Made by a program: the position numbers and the translations under genes. From the NCBI GenBank assembly GCA_030706635.1, contig JAUZOD010000002.1, positions 62,001-126,000 of the forward strand: a stretch of 64,000 nucleotides of DNA, read 5' to 3'. This document shows, one piece after another, positions 36,501 to 44,699 of this stretch. A model generated the notes under the pieces. It saw nothing but the letters and a program-made list of their open reading frames with translations, was not told the origin of the DNA and did not search any database. Source of the DNA: Bacteroidota bacterium. Its GTDB lineage: Bacteria > Bacteroidota > Bacteroidia > Chitinophagales > Chitinophagaceae. Position 1 is the stretch's first letter. Each line of letters begins with the position of its first letter.

Positions 36501-38385
36501 AGTTATTTGAGTTTGTGCAATCAAATGAATAGCTGAAATCCGCCAGCGGATTGTTGATCGTTATATTGACTGTTTTGGGTGTTGGTTGATAACATCCGTC
36601 GTTATACGCTGTCAGCTTAACGATAAAAGTGCCTGGCTTCTGAAAGGAATTAGCAGGATTTTGGAGTGTAGATGAATTGCCATCCCCAAAATCCCAGAAC
36701 CATTGATTGGCGCCTCCGGTCGATTTGTCTGTAAACTGTATGGGTGTGTTCACACAGGCCGTCAACGGGGATGCGGTGAAATCCGAAACAGGTTGAATAC
36801 TTCCCACTTTTACCGTGCCCGATGTGGAAGCTGTACAACCGCCGTTGGTGGTGATGGTAAGCGTCACCGGAAACGATCCGGTTCCATATACCTGCGGGGG
36901 TGGTGTGGCGCCATCAAAGGTAGTTCCGTTGCCAAAATCCCAATGATAACTGGCGATCCCTTCAGCCTGCGTAACAGAAATGCTTGGATTAAAAGTGTAG
37001 GGGGCACAACCATAAGCCGGGAGACTCGGTATGGAGACAATCGGCTTAATAATGTTCACAAAGGCATTTTTTGTTATGGAGTTGGAACAACCTCCGGCGC
37101 TGGAAGCCGTCAGGGTCACATTATAACTGCCATACGCATTGTAAGTATGTGTTGGATTCTGCAGAGTGGACTTCGCGCTTCCGTCGCCGAAATCCCATAG
37201 CCAGGATGTTGCACCGGTGGACTGATCGGTAAAGGATGCAGTCAACGGTGGCTTGCAGCCGGCAACACTGGTGCCAATAAATGCAGCGGTTGGCGGGCCG
37301 ACCACCTGAATGGTCTGCGAAACGGAACCATTACAATTTGAAAAATCATTGTTCAGGGTAACCGTATAGGGACCGGCTGTGTTGTAGGTATGTAAACCGT
37401 CCCGTACATTATCTATGGGCGAACCATCACCATAATTCCAGGATGAGCTATTCGGAAAAGGCGTCGATGTGTTAGTAAACGTAGCCGGAGCGTTGATACA
37501 AACGCTGGCTGCCGTAGTAAAGCTGGAAACGTTGGCGCTGGAAGCGATTTTTACCACCGTGGTAACCGTGTCCGAACAGCCCTGATCACTGGTGGCCGTA
37601 AGCTTCACATTATAATTTCCGGCAGCACTAAACGGATGAATGGGCGAAGTCTGGGTGGAGGTGCCACCGTCTCCAAAGTCCCAATTGTAAGTGACCGTTC
37701 CGGGTCCGGTAGTTGAATTCGTAAAAGTGGCGTCCACAGGCACCTGACAACTGTTGGCCAGAGTTGTGTTATAATTCGGAATCACTCCGGTGGATAAAAC
37801 GATGGCCCCGGTCTTTACATTTGCTTTTCCCACGCAACCATAGTTGTTGGTTACATATAAGGTTACCGGGAAACTTCCGCCTTGAGTATAGGTATGGCTG
37901 GGATTTTGCGTATTCGGATCCACGTTTCCGTCACCATAGGACCAGCTCCAGCTGACCATAGTGGCGCCGCCAATTCCCGGGCTGGACTTGTCAGTAAAAT
38001 GAACGGTTGTCGGAAAACAGCCAGTTAATTTGTCCGCATCAAAATCTGCTGTCGGTGATGGAAAAACGGTGATCTTGAACGGAGCTGATGTATTGGTGCC
38101 GCTGGCATTAGAAACGGTGAGGGTAACAAAATAGGTGCCTGGCACTGTGTATATCACGCCTGCATTGGGATTGGTGCTTGTGCCGGGGTTTACAGTCGGC
38201 GGAGCTCCGCCAAAGTTCCAGCTCCAGGAAGTAGGGTTGCCGGAAGATACATCATTGAAACCGACAGCCAGCGGTGCGCATCCCGCAACCGGAGAGGCCT
38301 TTATCATCGCCACTGGCGCCTGTGCCAATGCGCCACAGAGGAAAAAGAATGATAAAAAAGGGGTTAGCAGTAGTCTTCTGTTCAA
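33508..38385 (-). CDS. 1,625-residue T9SS-secreted PKD-repeat protein (SprB/adhesin-like)
   Basis: The signal peptide runs to about residue 21 (NRRLLLTPFLSFFFLCGALAQ). I count about 15 PKD domains, each with a W-x-W/F-D-F-G-D-G-type core and a Y-x-x-x-G-x-[YF]-x-V-x-L-T strand (first at about 50, last near 1270). Three Ig-like segments follow (VDAGPDMTVCLGG, VSGADSVCLGQ, LDLGPDVTIPVG), then the gliding C-terminal domain (about 1535-1625; IPNTFSPNGDGSNDRFVVRG, IFNRWGQVVFE, GWDGTYNGKPAPSDVYIY, ending NVTLIR). The repeats predict a long rod at the cell surface; a gliding or adhesion role is inferred from the SprB paradigm. The start is TTG at 38383-38385, with no in-frame ATG near. Confidence 0.88.
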   Translation of the reverse strand: MNRRLLLTPFLSFFFLCGALAQAPVAMIKASPVAGCAPLAVGFNDVSSGNPTSWSWNFGGAPPTVNPGTSTNPNAGVIYTVPGTYFVTLTVSNASGTNTSAPFKITVFPSPTADFDADKLTGCFPTTVHFTDKSSPGIGGATMVSWSWSYGDGNVDPNTQNPSHTYTQGGSFPVTLYVTNNYGCVGKANVKTGAIVLSTGVIPNYNTTLANSCQVPVDATFTNSTTGPGTVTYNWDFGDGGTSTQTSPIHPFSAAGNYNVKLTATSDQGCSDTVTTVVKIASSANVSSFTTAASVCINAPATFTNTSTPFPNSSSWNYGDGSPIDNVRDGLHTYNTAGPYTVTLNNDFSNCNGSVSQTIQVVGPPTAAFIGTSVAGCKPPLTASFTDQSTGATSWLWDFGDGSAKSTLQNPTHTYNAYGSYNVTLTASSAGGCSNSITKNAFVNIIKPIVSIPSLPAYGCAPYTFNPSISVTQAEGIASYHWDFGNGTTFDGATPPPQVYGTGSFPVTLTITTNGGCTASTSGTVKVGSIQPVSDFTASPLTACVNTPIQFTDKSTGGANQWFWDFGDGNSSTLQNPANSFQKPGTFIVKLTAYNDGCYQPTPKTVNITINNPLADFSYSFDCTNSNNFSFKDGSTGPLTWAWDFGDGGTSAAQNPTHSFTPGAPTTFNVSLTVTNGACQSSITKSVTANQVTAISVSANPICKNNTVLINTTHPNNIVSYLFDFGDGTTANSSSGATSHTYTIAKDYQVTVKTTDNTGCSATSAPYTMHITGPTAKFSTPVQQGCNNFSPTFTDLSSFTAGIPITTWAWDFGDGGVSNQQSPTHNYTTEGIFSVKLKVTDANGCTDSVVYPSYITFSAPKASFTTTGTDFGTCSNIKFTNTSQGLFNPVYTWDFKDGSTFIGKDPPLHNFPAVGQYPVTLSITDALGCSAAPFVMAVPINIDTPNASFTMSANYSSCPPLTDHFTFTGHYAQSYRWDLGNGVFSVLQNPSFTYPVPGDWDVSLIVTSPGGCLAKSASQHIHIDGPVGVFLYSPTSACDSLDVNFEVKTGNAVQFTWIFGDNSLPVTDTVPTITHHYNQPGQYIPVVTMEDASGCKVATTGNQTIFIDAIIGTSFTIDKPLICDNSDGKITFTDNSSLARGTVINNYFWDFGDGSTQSGMLPTVTHIFTGVQTYNVTLTITTVNGCGDSKTLPVQVVAAPQISIGGLTPQCEPATLTFTGVETISDPNGPLTWAWDFGNGQTSNVQNPPAVSYPKAGTYTVTLAATNTAGCTSTVPAPPQPLIIYPIPKVDAGPDMTVCLGGPDFQLNATGDPGNSYTWQTPANGTLSCYPCANPMANSPISTYFVVNGQSPFGCSANDTVKIKVNTPVTVTVSGADSVCLGQSTQLTASGADLYTWTPAAGLSNPSIPNPIATPGSTQIGITSYQVTGTDDIKCFSDTKTVQITTFNYPTLDLGPDVTIPVGTSYQINGTGSPDIVSLNWLPITNLSCPDCLTPLASPIKTVDYVLHAVNNGGCTASDSIRITVICDGSNFFIPNTFSPNGDGSNDRFVVRGRGLNVIPSITIFNRWGQVVFEKKNFAPNDEASGWDGTYNGKPAPSDVYIYTIQIFCDNATLIPYHGNVTLIR

Positions 38386-38574
38386 CGGATAGCGATTTAA
38401 GGATGAATTACTTCATTAGTATTCAAAGGGGTTATGCGATCTTTCAGACATCGGTCTGAAGAAATACAAGGTGTCCGGATTTGCAGAAGATATATAGAAG
38501 CGGAAATATCTTTTCTACGTGAAACCATAACGTGGAAGCAGCTTCAAAATTGTTTTTTCTAAACTTTCAGGGCC

Positions 38575-38598
38575 GAAAATACCCTCTTTTAGGGGTAT
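38575..38598 (-). terminator. Probable Rho-independent terminator after the lipoprotein gene
   Basis: On the minus strand, ATACCC and GGGTAT (38579-38584 and 38593-38598) pair around an 8-base loop and are followed by a T-run (AAAAT on the plus strand at 38576-38580). It lies about 50 bases after the lipoprotein stop and upstream of the giant PKD gene, separating the two. Confidence 0.5.
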
Positions 38599-38647
38599 AC
38601 CCTGCCCGATCCTTAGGGTCGCGGGGTTAAATGGGAACGTAGCCTGA

Positions 38648-39067
38648 TCAGTTCTTGTGCAGTTCCAGAAAATTGTAAACGCTGTCAACAAGAGTCCTGG
38701 CAGATACGGAGTCCGAATAACTGTCTGTGACTTTCCAGGTATAGTTCAGCTTTTTCAAAGGATCATCTGCATTCGGGAAATCGGATTGGATGGTTCTGGC
38801 ATTTACGTCGGCAGACCATGTGCCGGCAGTTGTTTGTGCCCCGATCACCCCATCCACCGTCCCGTTCGATCTGAACTGGAATACATACCCGGTAAAACTT
38901 GCGGTAATATCGGTCTGGTGATCCTGGTAACGGGAAACACGCCAGGTTCCACTGGTAACCAGGTTAATCAATGCATTTTCTTCCTGGTGCTGGATATATT
39001 TTTTACAGGAGGATGGATAAGTGAAGAGGGAGCAAAACAAAAGGTTAAGAAGCAGGCGTTTTTTCAT
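38648..39067 (-). CDS. Small lipoprotein, lipocalin-like
   Basis: A 139-residue protein. Signal peptide MKKRLLLNLLFCSLFTYPSSC ends in a lipobox-like segment with Cys21, so it is probably lipid-anchored. The mature part has GTWRVSRYQDHQTDITASFTGYVFQF, GTVDGVIGAQTTAGTWSADVNART and LNYTWKVTDSYS. GTW-x-V...F-x-F-x-x-(D/N)-G-x-x repeats resemble the lipocalin-like proteins common in Bacteroidota. No catalytic motif is seen. It is followed on the same strand by a likely terminator, and preceded at 20 bases by the M32 carboxypeptidase gene, with which it may be cotranscribed. Confidence 0.65.
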   Translation of the reverse strand: MKKRLLLNLLFCSLFTYPSSCKKYIQHQEENALINLVTSGTWRVSRYQDHQTDITASFTGYVFQFRSNGTVDGVIGAQTTAGTWSADVNARTIQSDFPNADDPLKKLNYTWKVTDSYSDSVSARTLVDSVYNFLELHKN

Positions 39068-39087
39068 AAGACGGTTTGGATGGGCCT

Positions 39088-40599
39088 TTAAAATTGATAA
39101 ATTTTTCTGTATTTGTCAAGGATATAATCCAGGAAATACTGTACGTTCAGGGTTTCCCCAGTCGCTTTTTCACACAACTCCTCACTGGTATAAGTACGAC
39201 CATGGGCATGAACGCGTTGCCTCAACCATTGCAATAGTCCGGAAGTTTGGCCACTCTCTATTTCCCGCTCCATTTCCGGAAGATCTTTCTGTGCTTTACA
39301 GTATAATTGGGCAGCATAGAAGCTGCCCAGACTGTAGGTAGGAAAATAGCCGAAACTTCCATGACTCCAGTGCACGTCCTGCAGACAGCCCTGTTGATCC
39401 CCGGGTACGGCAATGCCCAGGTATTTCTGATATTGTTCGTTCCAGCAGACCGGGATATCGGCGGTTTTCAGTTCTCCGGCGATCAGCATTTTTTCGATTT
39501 CATAACGGATCATGACGTGAAAATGATAAGTTACCTCATCCGCTTCGGTACGGATCAGGGAGGGTTTAACCATATTGATTCCGGCATAAAATGCTTCCCG
39601 TGAAATCTGATGTAGTACTTCCGGAAACTGTACAACCAGCGCCGGGTAATGAAATTTCCAGAACCCGGCGCTTCGGCCTACGTGATTTTCCCATAGGCGG
39701 GATTGTGACTCGTGCACTCCAAGGGAGGCAAATTCTCCCGACGGCAATCCGTACTCGCTCTCCGGCAGGCCCTGTTCATACAGCGCGTGCCCTGTTTCAT
39801 GAATGCAGCTCCAGGTCATGTTGTTAAAATCATTTTCCTGAATGCGCGTGGTAATGCGTACGTCGTTTTTATTAAAGCTGGTAGTAAACGGATGCGCCGA
39901 GAGATCCTGGCGTCCGGCTTCAAAATCAAATCCGAGATCGCGGATGATCTTCATGCCGAAATCCCATTGCTTTTGCTTGTCGTATTTCTTTAGCAGAAAT
40001 GAATTATCCACCTGTTTTGTTTGCCCGATCAGTTCGATCAATTCCTGTAGCCGGGGCTTCAGGTCGTGAAAAATCTTGTCCAGCAGTTTCACTGTGCATC
40101 CCTTCTCGAATTCATCCAGCAGGGCATCATAGGGATGATCTGTAAACCCGACGATTGCGGTTTCTTCTTTTTTAAGCAAAATGAGTTCGTCCAGATCTTT
40201 TTCAAAAAGAGAAAACCGGTTTTCTCTTTTTGCCGCGATCCAGGCATTAAAACTTCTGGATATGGTTTCACTCATTTTCCGCACAAAAGCCGCGCTGTAT
40301 TTTTTTTGCTTTTCAAAATCTGCTGCGTTAAGGGTTATGTTTTTTCGTTCGGTTTCCGAAAGCCCCGGCGCGTCTTTTAATGATTTCAGAAGGCCTTCCA
40401 GTTTTTCTGAGGTAGCCATGCTGTGTGCCAGCTCAGAAAGTGTGGCGATCTGTTGTGCGCGGAAACCGGCCCCTTTGGCGGGCATATAGGTTTCCTGATC
40501 CCATTGCATCAGGGCCAGGGCATTGCGGATATCGGCGAGTCTGGTCATATGCTCCCGGTACGCGGCATATTGTTCTTTATCTGAATGGATTTTCAGCAT
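39088..40599 (-). CDS. Metallocarboxypeptidase, family M32 (Taq carboxypeptidase type)
   Basis: A 503-residue cytoplasmic protein of full M32 length. It has the zinc motif IHETGHALYEQGLPESEYGLP (HExxH), the third ligand segment GVHESQSRLWENHVGRS, YHFHVMIRYEIEKMLI, and DVHWSHGSFGYFPTYSLGSFYAAQL, all family signatures. M32 enzymes remove C-terminal residues from peptides, with broad specificity. The start is the ATG at 40597-40599. It is divergent from the MG2/plug gene across 81 bases. Confidence 0.95.
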   Translation of the reverse strand: MLKIHSDKEQYAAYREHMTRLADIRNALALMQWDQETYMPAKGAGFRAQQIATLSELAHSMATSEKLEGLLKSLKDAPGLSETERKNITLNAADFEKQKKYSAAFVRKMSETISRSFNAWIAAKRENRFSLFEKDLDELILLKKEETAIVGFTDHPYDALLDEFEKGCTVKLLDKIFHDLKPRLQELIELIGQTKQVDNSFLLKKYDKQKQWDFGMKIIRDLGFDFEAGRQDLSAHPFTTSFNKNDVRITTRIQENDFNNMTWSCIHETGHALYEQGLPESEYGLPSGEFASLGVHESQSRLWENHVGRSAGFWKFHYPALVVQFPEVLHQISREAFYAGINMVKPSLIRTEADEVTYHFHVMIRYEIEKMLIAGELKTADIPVCWNEQYQKYLGIAVPGDQQGCLQDVHWSHGSFGYFPTYSLGSFYAAQLYCKAQKDLPEMEREIESGQTSGLLQWLRQRVHAHGRTYTSEELCEKATGETLNVQYFLDYILDKYRKIYQF

Positions 40600-40680
40600 C
40601 GGGGGTTTATTATCGTTAAAATTAAAATTCGTTTTTATTTCTTAGGCAAGATAACAGAGATTTGCCCTAATTTTTACCAT

Positions 40681-43086
40681 ATGAACCGGAAACAATTATC
40701 GCTCTGGCTTTTTATTGTTTTGTTTATACCCCTTCTGGTTTCTGCTCAGAAGATTGATTCCATGATGATGATCTATGCGGATAAATTTCCGCAGGAAAAA
40801 GTATATCTCCAGTTTGATAAGCGCGTGTATAATCCGGGAGAGACCATCTGGTATAAAGCGTATTTGTTCACCGGATTTGATCCGTCTCCCTTCAGCAGAA
40901 ATTTCTATGCAGAAATGTACGATGCTTCCGGCAATCTGCTTCAGCGTAAAACTTCACCTTTATCTGAATCTACTTCAGCGGGAAGTTTTGAGATCCCGGA
41001 GAATTTTAAAGGATCCCGGGTTCACATCCGGGCATACAGCACCTGGATGCTCAATTTCGATAGCAGTTTTGTTTTTGAAAAGGACCTCCGGATTGCCGGC
41101 ATTCCGAAGGATTCCGCAGGCAGCAGTGTGTCGGAAGCCAGCATTCATTTTTTCCCCGAAGGCGGAGATTTGGTTGCGGGAATAGAAAACGATATTGCCT
41201 TTAAGGCCAATGACGCTTATGGTGCACCCGTGCGGATCACAGGCAGCTTGCATGATGCCTCCGGTAAGGATCTGCTGGAATTCTATTCTACGCACGATGG
41301 TATGGGAAAATTCATCATCACGCCGGATAAATCAGATGTATTTTATGCTACCTGGAAAGATGAAAAGGGGATTGAACACCGCACCGGGTTGCCCCCCGTG
41401 AAAGCTTCCGGGGTGGTTCTGCGGGCATTGAACTATAGCAGGAAACTGGTCTTTTCTGTTGCCCGTCAGCCGGATAATGCGACTTATGAAAAGTTAACCG
41501 TTATCGCCCACATGAATCAGCAACTGGTTTATAAAGCCATCGTGAATCTGAAAGACAATTTTATGAGCGGCGGGAGTATTCCCGTTGAGCAGCTTCCCAC
41601 AGGCATTCTTCAGATAACGGTATTTGATATGAACGATAACCCGCTGGCAGAGCGGGTGGTATTTGTAAACAATCACAATTATGGATTTGATCCGAAAATC
41701 AGGATGCAGGCAAAAAGTGTTCAGCGGAGAGGACGGAATGTGCTGGAAATCGAAGTTCCCGATACGCTGAAATGCAATATGTCCCTTGCCGTGACCGATG
41801 CTGAAGTGGACGGTGTCCGAGACAACGACGATAACATCGTCTCCCGGCTTTTACTCACGGGCGACATTCACGGATATGTAAAAGATCCTTACTACTATTT
41901 CAAAAATAATTCCGACACGCTGGCCCAGCAATTAGATCTGGTGATGCTTACACACGGGTGGCGGCGTTTCCGTTGGGACCTGGTCAGGGAGGGCAAAACG
42001 CCGCTGATCAAATACCCGATCCAGAATTATCTCTCGATCAACGCAGATGTGCTTGGGGTTGACTTCAACAGGATCGCGCAGGATGAAAACCTTAACCTGA
42101 TTCTCCGGAGCAAAGATTCCAGTACGAGAATGCTGGATCTGCCTCGCATAACAAAAGGAAGATTCGGGGTAACGGGTTTGATTTTCTTTGACACCGCCAG
42201 GGCTTTTTATCAATTCAATGTGAATCGTAAACTGTCTAATGAAGCTGCCGTTATTTTTAATACCGGCTTGAATAACAGCCCCAGAAAACTGAGGTCAATA
42301 AGCATGACGCTGCCTTCCTGGTCTCCGGAAGATTCTTTGCTGATCCGGAAGAATCAAATGGTTTTTGTGCAGGCAGCGCGGCTTCGGGATGAGGAAAAGA
42401 AAAGAGTGAAAACCCTGGAAACTGTAACGGTGACCGGCAGGGTCAAATCCGATGCCGAGAAACTGGACGAGACCTATACCAGCGGTATGTTCAGTGGCGG
42501 GGATGCCAATACCTTCAGTCTGTTGAATGACCCGACCGCCAATGCCTATCTCGATATCTTCAACTATCTTCAGGGAAAGGTAGCCGGGCTGCAGATTTCT
42601 ACTGTCGGGCCTACTCCATCTTTGTCGTGGAGGGGCGGAACACCCTCCCTTTACCTGAACGAAATGCAGGTAGATGCGGAACAGCTTAAAAGCACACCCG
42701 TTTCGGATGTCGCCATGGTTAAGGTATTCAGGCCGGGTTCTGGTGTTGGTTTTGGCGGCGGAGCCGGCGGTGTAATTGCCGTTTATACGAAAAAAGGAAG
42801 TGAAAACAAACCCGACCCTTCGATCAAAGGACTTGATCAGGCCCGGTTGATCGGATATTCTCCGGTCCGTCAGTTCTATTCGCCCGACTATCTCCGCCAG
42901 CCGGAACTGGAAGGGCAGGATGTGAGAACCACGTTATACTGGAATCCCTATATATTAACGGAAAACGGAAATACAAAACGTGAGTTCACCTTTTACAACA
43001 ATGACGTAACCCATAAACTGCGGGTTGTACTGGAAGGATTTAACGAAGAAGGAAAACTTACCCATATAGAACAGATCGTTGAATGA
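40681..43086 (+). CDS. MG2-domain protein with TonB-receptor plug-like domain, no barrel
   Basis: An 801-residue protein. The start is the ATG at 40681, giving signal peptide MNRKQLSLWLFIVLFIPLLVSAQ; a longer frame upstream is spurious. Parts: MG2 domain with FPQEKVYLQFDKRVYNPGETIWYKAYLF (about 28-55), further Ig-like/macroglobulin segments, VTVTGRVKSD (about 610), and a TonB-plug-like domain (about 640-730; YLQGKVAGLQI, PSLSWRGGTPSLYLNEMQV, VAMVKVFRPGSGVGFGGGAGGVIAVYTKKG). There is no 22-strand barrel, so it cannot be a transport channel by itself. Similar proteins are widespread in Bacteroidota without known function. It is followed 19 bases later by the Nif3-like gene. Confidence 0.82.
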   Translation: MNRKQLSLWLFIVLFIPLLVSAQKIDSMMMIYADKFPQEKVYLQFDKRVYNPGETIWYKAYLFTGFDPSPFSRNFYAEMYDASGNLLQRKTSPLSESTSAGSFEIPENFKGSRVHIRAYSTWMLNFDSSFVFEKDLRIAGIPKDSAGSSVSEASIHFFPEGGDLVAGIENDIAFKANDAYGAPVRITGSLHDASGKDLLEFYSTHDGMGKFIITPDKSDVFYATWKDEKGIEHRTGLPPVKASGVVLRALNYSRKLVFSVARQPDNATYEKLTVIAHMNQQLVYKAIVNLKDNFMSGGSIPVEQLPTGILQITVFDMNDNPLAERVVFVNNHNYGFDPKIRMQAKSVQRRGRNVLEIEVPDTLKCNMSLAVTDAEVDGVRDNDDNIVSRLLLTGDIHGYVKDPYYYFKNNSDTLAQQLDLVMLTHGWRRFRWDLVREGKTPLIKYPIQNYLSINADVLGVDFNRIAQDENLNLILRSKDSSTRMLDLPRITKGRFGVTGLIFFDTARAFYQFNVNRKLSNEAAVIFNTGLNNSPRKLRSISMTLPSWSPEDSLLIRKNQMVFVQAARLRDEEKKRVKTLETVTVTGRVKSDAEKLDETYTSGMFSGGDANTFSLLNDPTANAYLDIFNYLQGKVAGLQISTVGPTPSLSWRGGTPSLYLNEMQVDAEQLKSTPVSDVAMVKVFRPGSGVGFGGGAGGVIAVYTKKGSENKPDPSIKGLDQARLIGYSPVRQFYSPDYLRQPELEGQDVRTTLYWNPYILTENGNTKREFTFYNNDVTHKLRVVLEGFNEEGKLTHIEQIVE

Positions 43087-43105
43087 GAATGCCCAATTTC
43101 AGGAT

Positions 43106-43903
43106 ATGAAAATAGCGGATATCAGTAGCTTTCTTGAAACCCTGGCGCCACTGGCTTTTCAGGAGGACTATGACAACTGCGGGCTTCTCCTGGGAAATGC
43201 CGAAGATGATTGTCGGGGCATCCTGATAAGTCTGGATACGACCGAAGCCATCATCAGCGAAGCAGTACAAAAAAGCTGTAATCTGGTGATCTCCCACCAT
43301 CCCCTTATTTTTCGTGGTCTCAGACAGGTCAATCCCCGAACAGCAACTGGGCGGACGGTAATGGCCGCCATTCAAAAGCAGGTGGCTGTATGTGCCATTC
43401 ACACGAATCTGGATAATGTATTAACGGGTGTTAACGGAGCAATAGCGGATAAGCTGGGACTGATGAACCGGCGCCTCCTGCTGCCGAAGCCTGCTCAAAT
43501 CAGGGCGGGCATAGTGCCGGGTTCAGGACTTTTCGGTGAACTTCCGGAATCCCTCAGCGAAAAACAGTTCCTCGAACTGCTTCAGGCGCAATTCCGGATA
43601 CCTGTGATCCGGCATAGTATGCTTACCGGCAAGCCGGTTCGGCGGGTAGCCTTGTGTGGAGGCGCAGGTAGTTTTATGATTACCAATGCGTTACATGAAG
43701 GTGCAGATTTTTTTGTTACATCAGATATCCGGTATCATGAATTTTTTGAAGCGGAGGGTCGGCTGGTGATAACGGACATCGGACATTATGAAAGCGAACA
43801 GTTTACCCAGGATCTGCTCCATGATGCAATCCTCAAAAAATTTCCTAACTTTGCCGTCCTTAAAGCGGGAGCAGCAACTAATCCCGTCCATTATTATTTA
43901 TAA
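43106..43903 (+). CDS. Nif3-like dinuclear metal centre protein
   Basis: A 265-residue protein from the ATG at 43106, preceded by AGGAT; a TTG at 43079 would add nine residues. Metal-binding motifs of the NIF3/YbgI/DUF34 family: SHHPLIFRG, IHTNLDN and DIGHYESEQ, giving the expected His/Asp/Glu ligand set. LCGGAGSFM is also conserved. Length matches the short form (E. coli YbgI about 247 residues) rather than the roughly 365-residue form with an inserted PII-like domain I recall from many Gram-positives and Bacteroidota. The reaction is not settled for the family. It is 3 bases upstream of the zinc-ribbon gene, a pairing known in many genomes. Confidence 0.9.
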   Translation: MKIADISSFLETLAPLAFQEDYDNCGLLLGNAEDDCRGILISLDTTEAIISEAVQKSCNLVISHHPLIFRGLRQVNPRTATGRTVMAAIQKQVAVCAIHTNLDNVLTGVNGAIADKLGLMNRRLLLPKPAQIRAGIVPGSGLFGELPESLSEKQFLELLQAQFRIPVIRHSMLTGKPVRRVALCGGAGSFMITNALHEGADFFVTSDIRYHEFFEAEGRLVITDIGHYESEQFTQDLLHDAILKKFPNFAVLKAGAATNPVHYYL

Positions 43904-43906
43904 ACT

Positions 43907-44662
43907 ATGCCCAACGTCAAAGAATTTTCTGTCGAAGAAAAATTAGCCTCACTTATTTCCCTTCAAAAGATAGAATCCAAATTAGACGAGTACAAAGTAT
44001 TAAAAGGGGAACTTCCTATGGAAGTAAGCGATCTGGAAGATGAGATCCAGGGATTGAATGCCAGACAAACCCGTGTTGAGGAAGAGATCAACGGGATACA
44101 GGAGTTCATCAGCCAGAAAAAGCAGCTGATGAAGGATGCCGATGAGCTGATCAAGAAGTATGACAAGCAAAGCCAGAACGTTAAGAACAGCCGTGAGTTT
44201 GAAGCCATCAATAAAGAAATAGAAATGCAGCAGCTGGAAGTAAAGCTGTCTGAAAAGCACATCAAGGACGCAAACGAGGAAGTGGCGGAAAAAGTGATTC
44301 TCCTGGATAAAGCCAAGAAAGCGATTACTACGAAGGAAACGGTTTTGAAAAATAAGAAGGAGGAACTCGATAAAATCATCGCGGCAACAGAAAAAGAAGA
44401 ACGCCACTTTGCGAAATTGTCTGCTGATGCCAGAGAAAAAATCGAACCCCGGTTATTGCATTCCTACGACCGCATCCGGACCAACTACCGGAACGGCCTG
44501 GCCGTGGTTCCCGTTGTCCGGGATGCCTGTGGCGGTTGTTTCAACGCTATTCCCCCCCAGCGCCAAAGTGAGATCCGCCAGCGTAAAAAAATCATTGTTT
44601 GTGAAAACTGCGGCCGTATTCTGGTTGACAATGATCTCAACGATGTAGTGGAAGTGAAATAA
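43907..44662 (+). CDS. Coiled-coil protein with C4-type zinc ribbon (CdsZ/CT398-like)
   Basis: A 251-residue protein. Residues about 10-180 are charged coiled coil (EEKLASLISLQKIESKLDEY, VSDLEDEIQGLNARQTRVEEE). The C-terminus holds a four-Cys ribbon: CGGC at about 212-215 and CENC near 238-241. This is the zf-RING_7 / C4-type zinc-ribbon family, which typically lies next to nif3. Family members have been proposed to bind nucleic acid or protein partners; no reaction is known. It shares an operon with the Nif3-like gene (3-base gap). Confidence 0.88.
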   Translation: MPNVKEFSVEEKLASLISLQKIESKLDEYKVLKGELPMEVSDLEDEIQGLNARQTRVEEEINGIQEFISQKKQLMKDADELIKKYDKQSQNVKNSREFEAINKEIEMQQLEVKLSEKHIKDANEEVAEKVILLDKAKKAITTKETVLKNKKEELDKIIAATEKEERHFAKLSADAREKIEPRLLHSYDRIRTNYRNGLAVVPVVRDACGGCFNAIPPQRQSEIRQRKKIIVCENCGRILVDNDLNDVVEVK

Positions 44663-44699
44663 GCTTTTGCCGGATGGATGGCTCGCTTAACTTGCGGTC

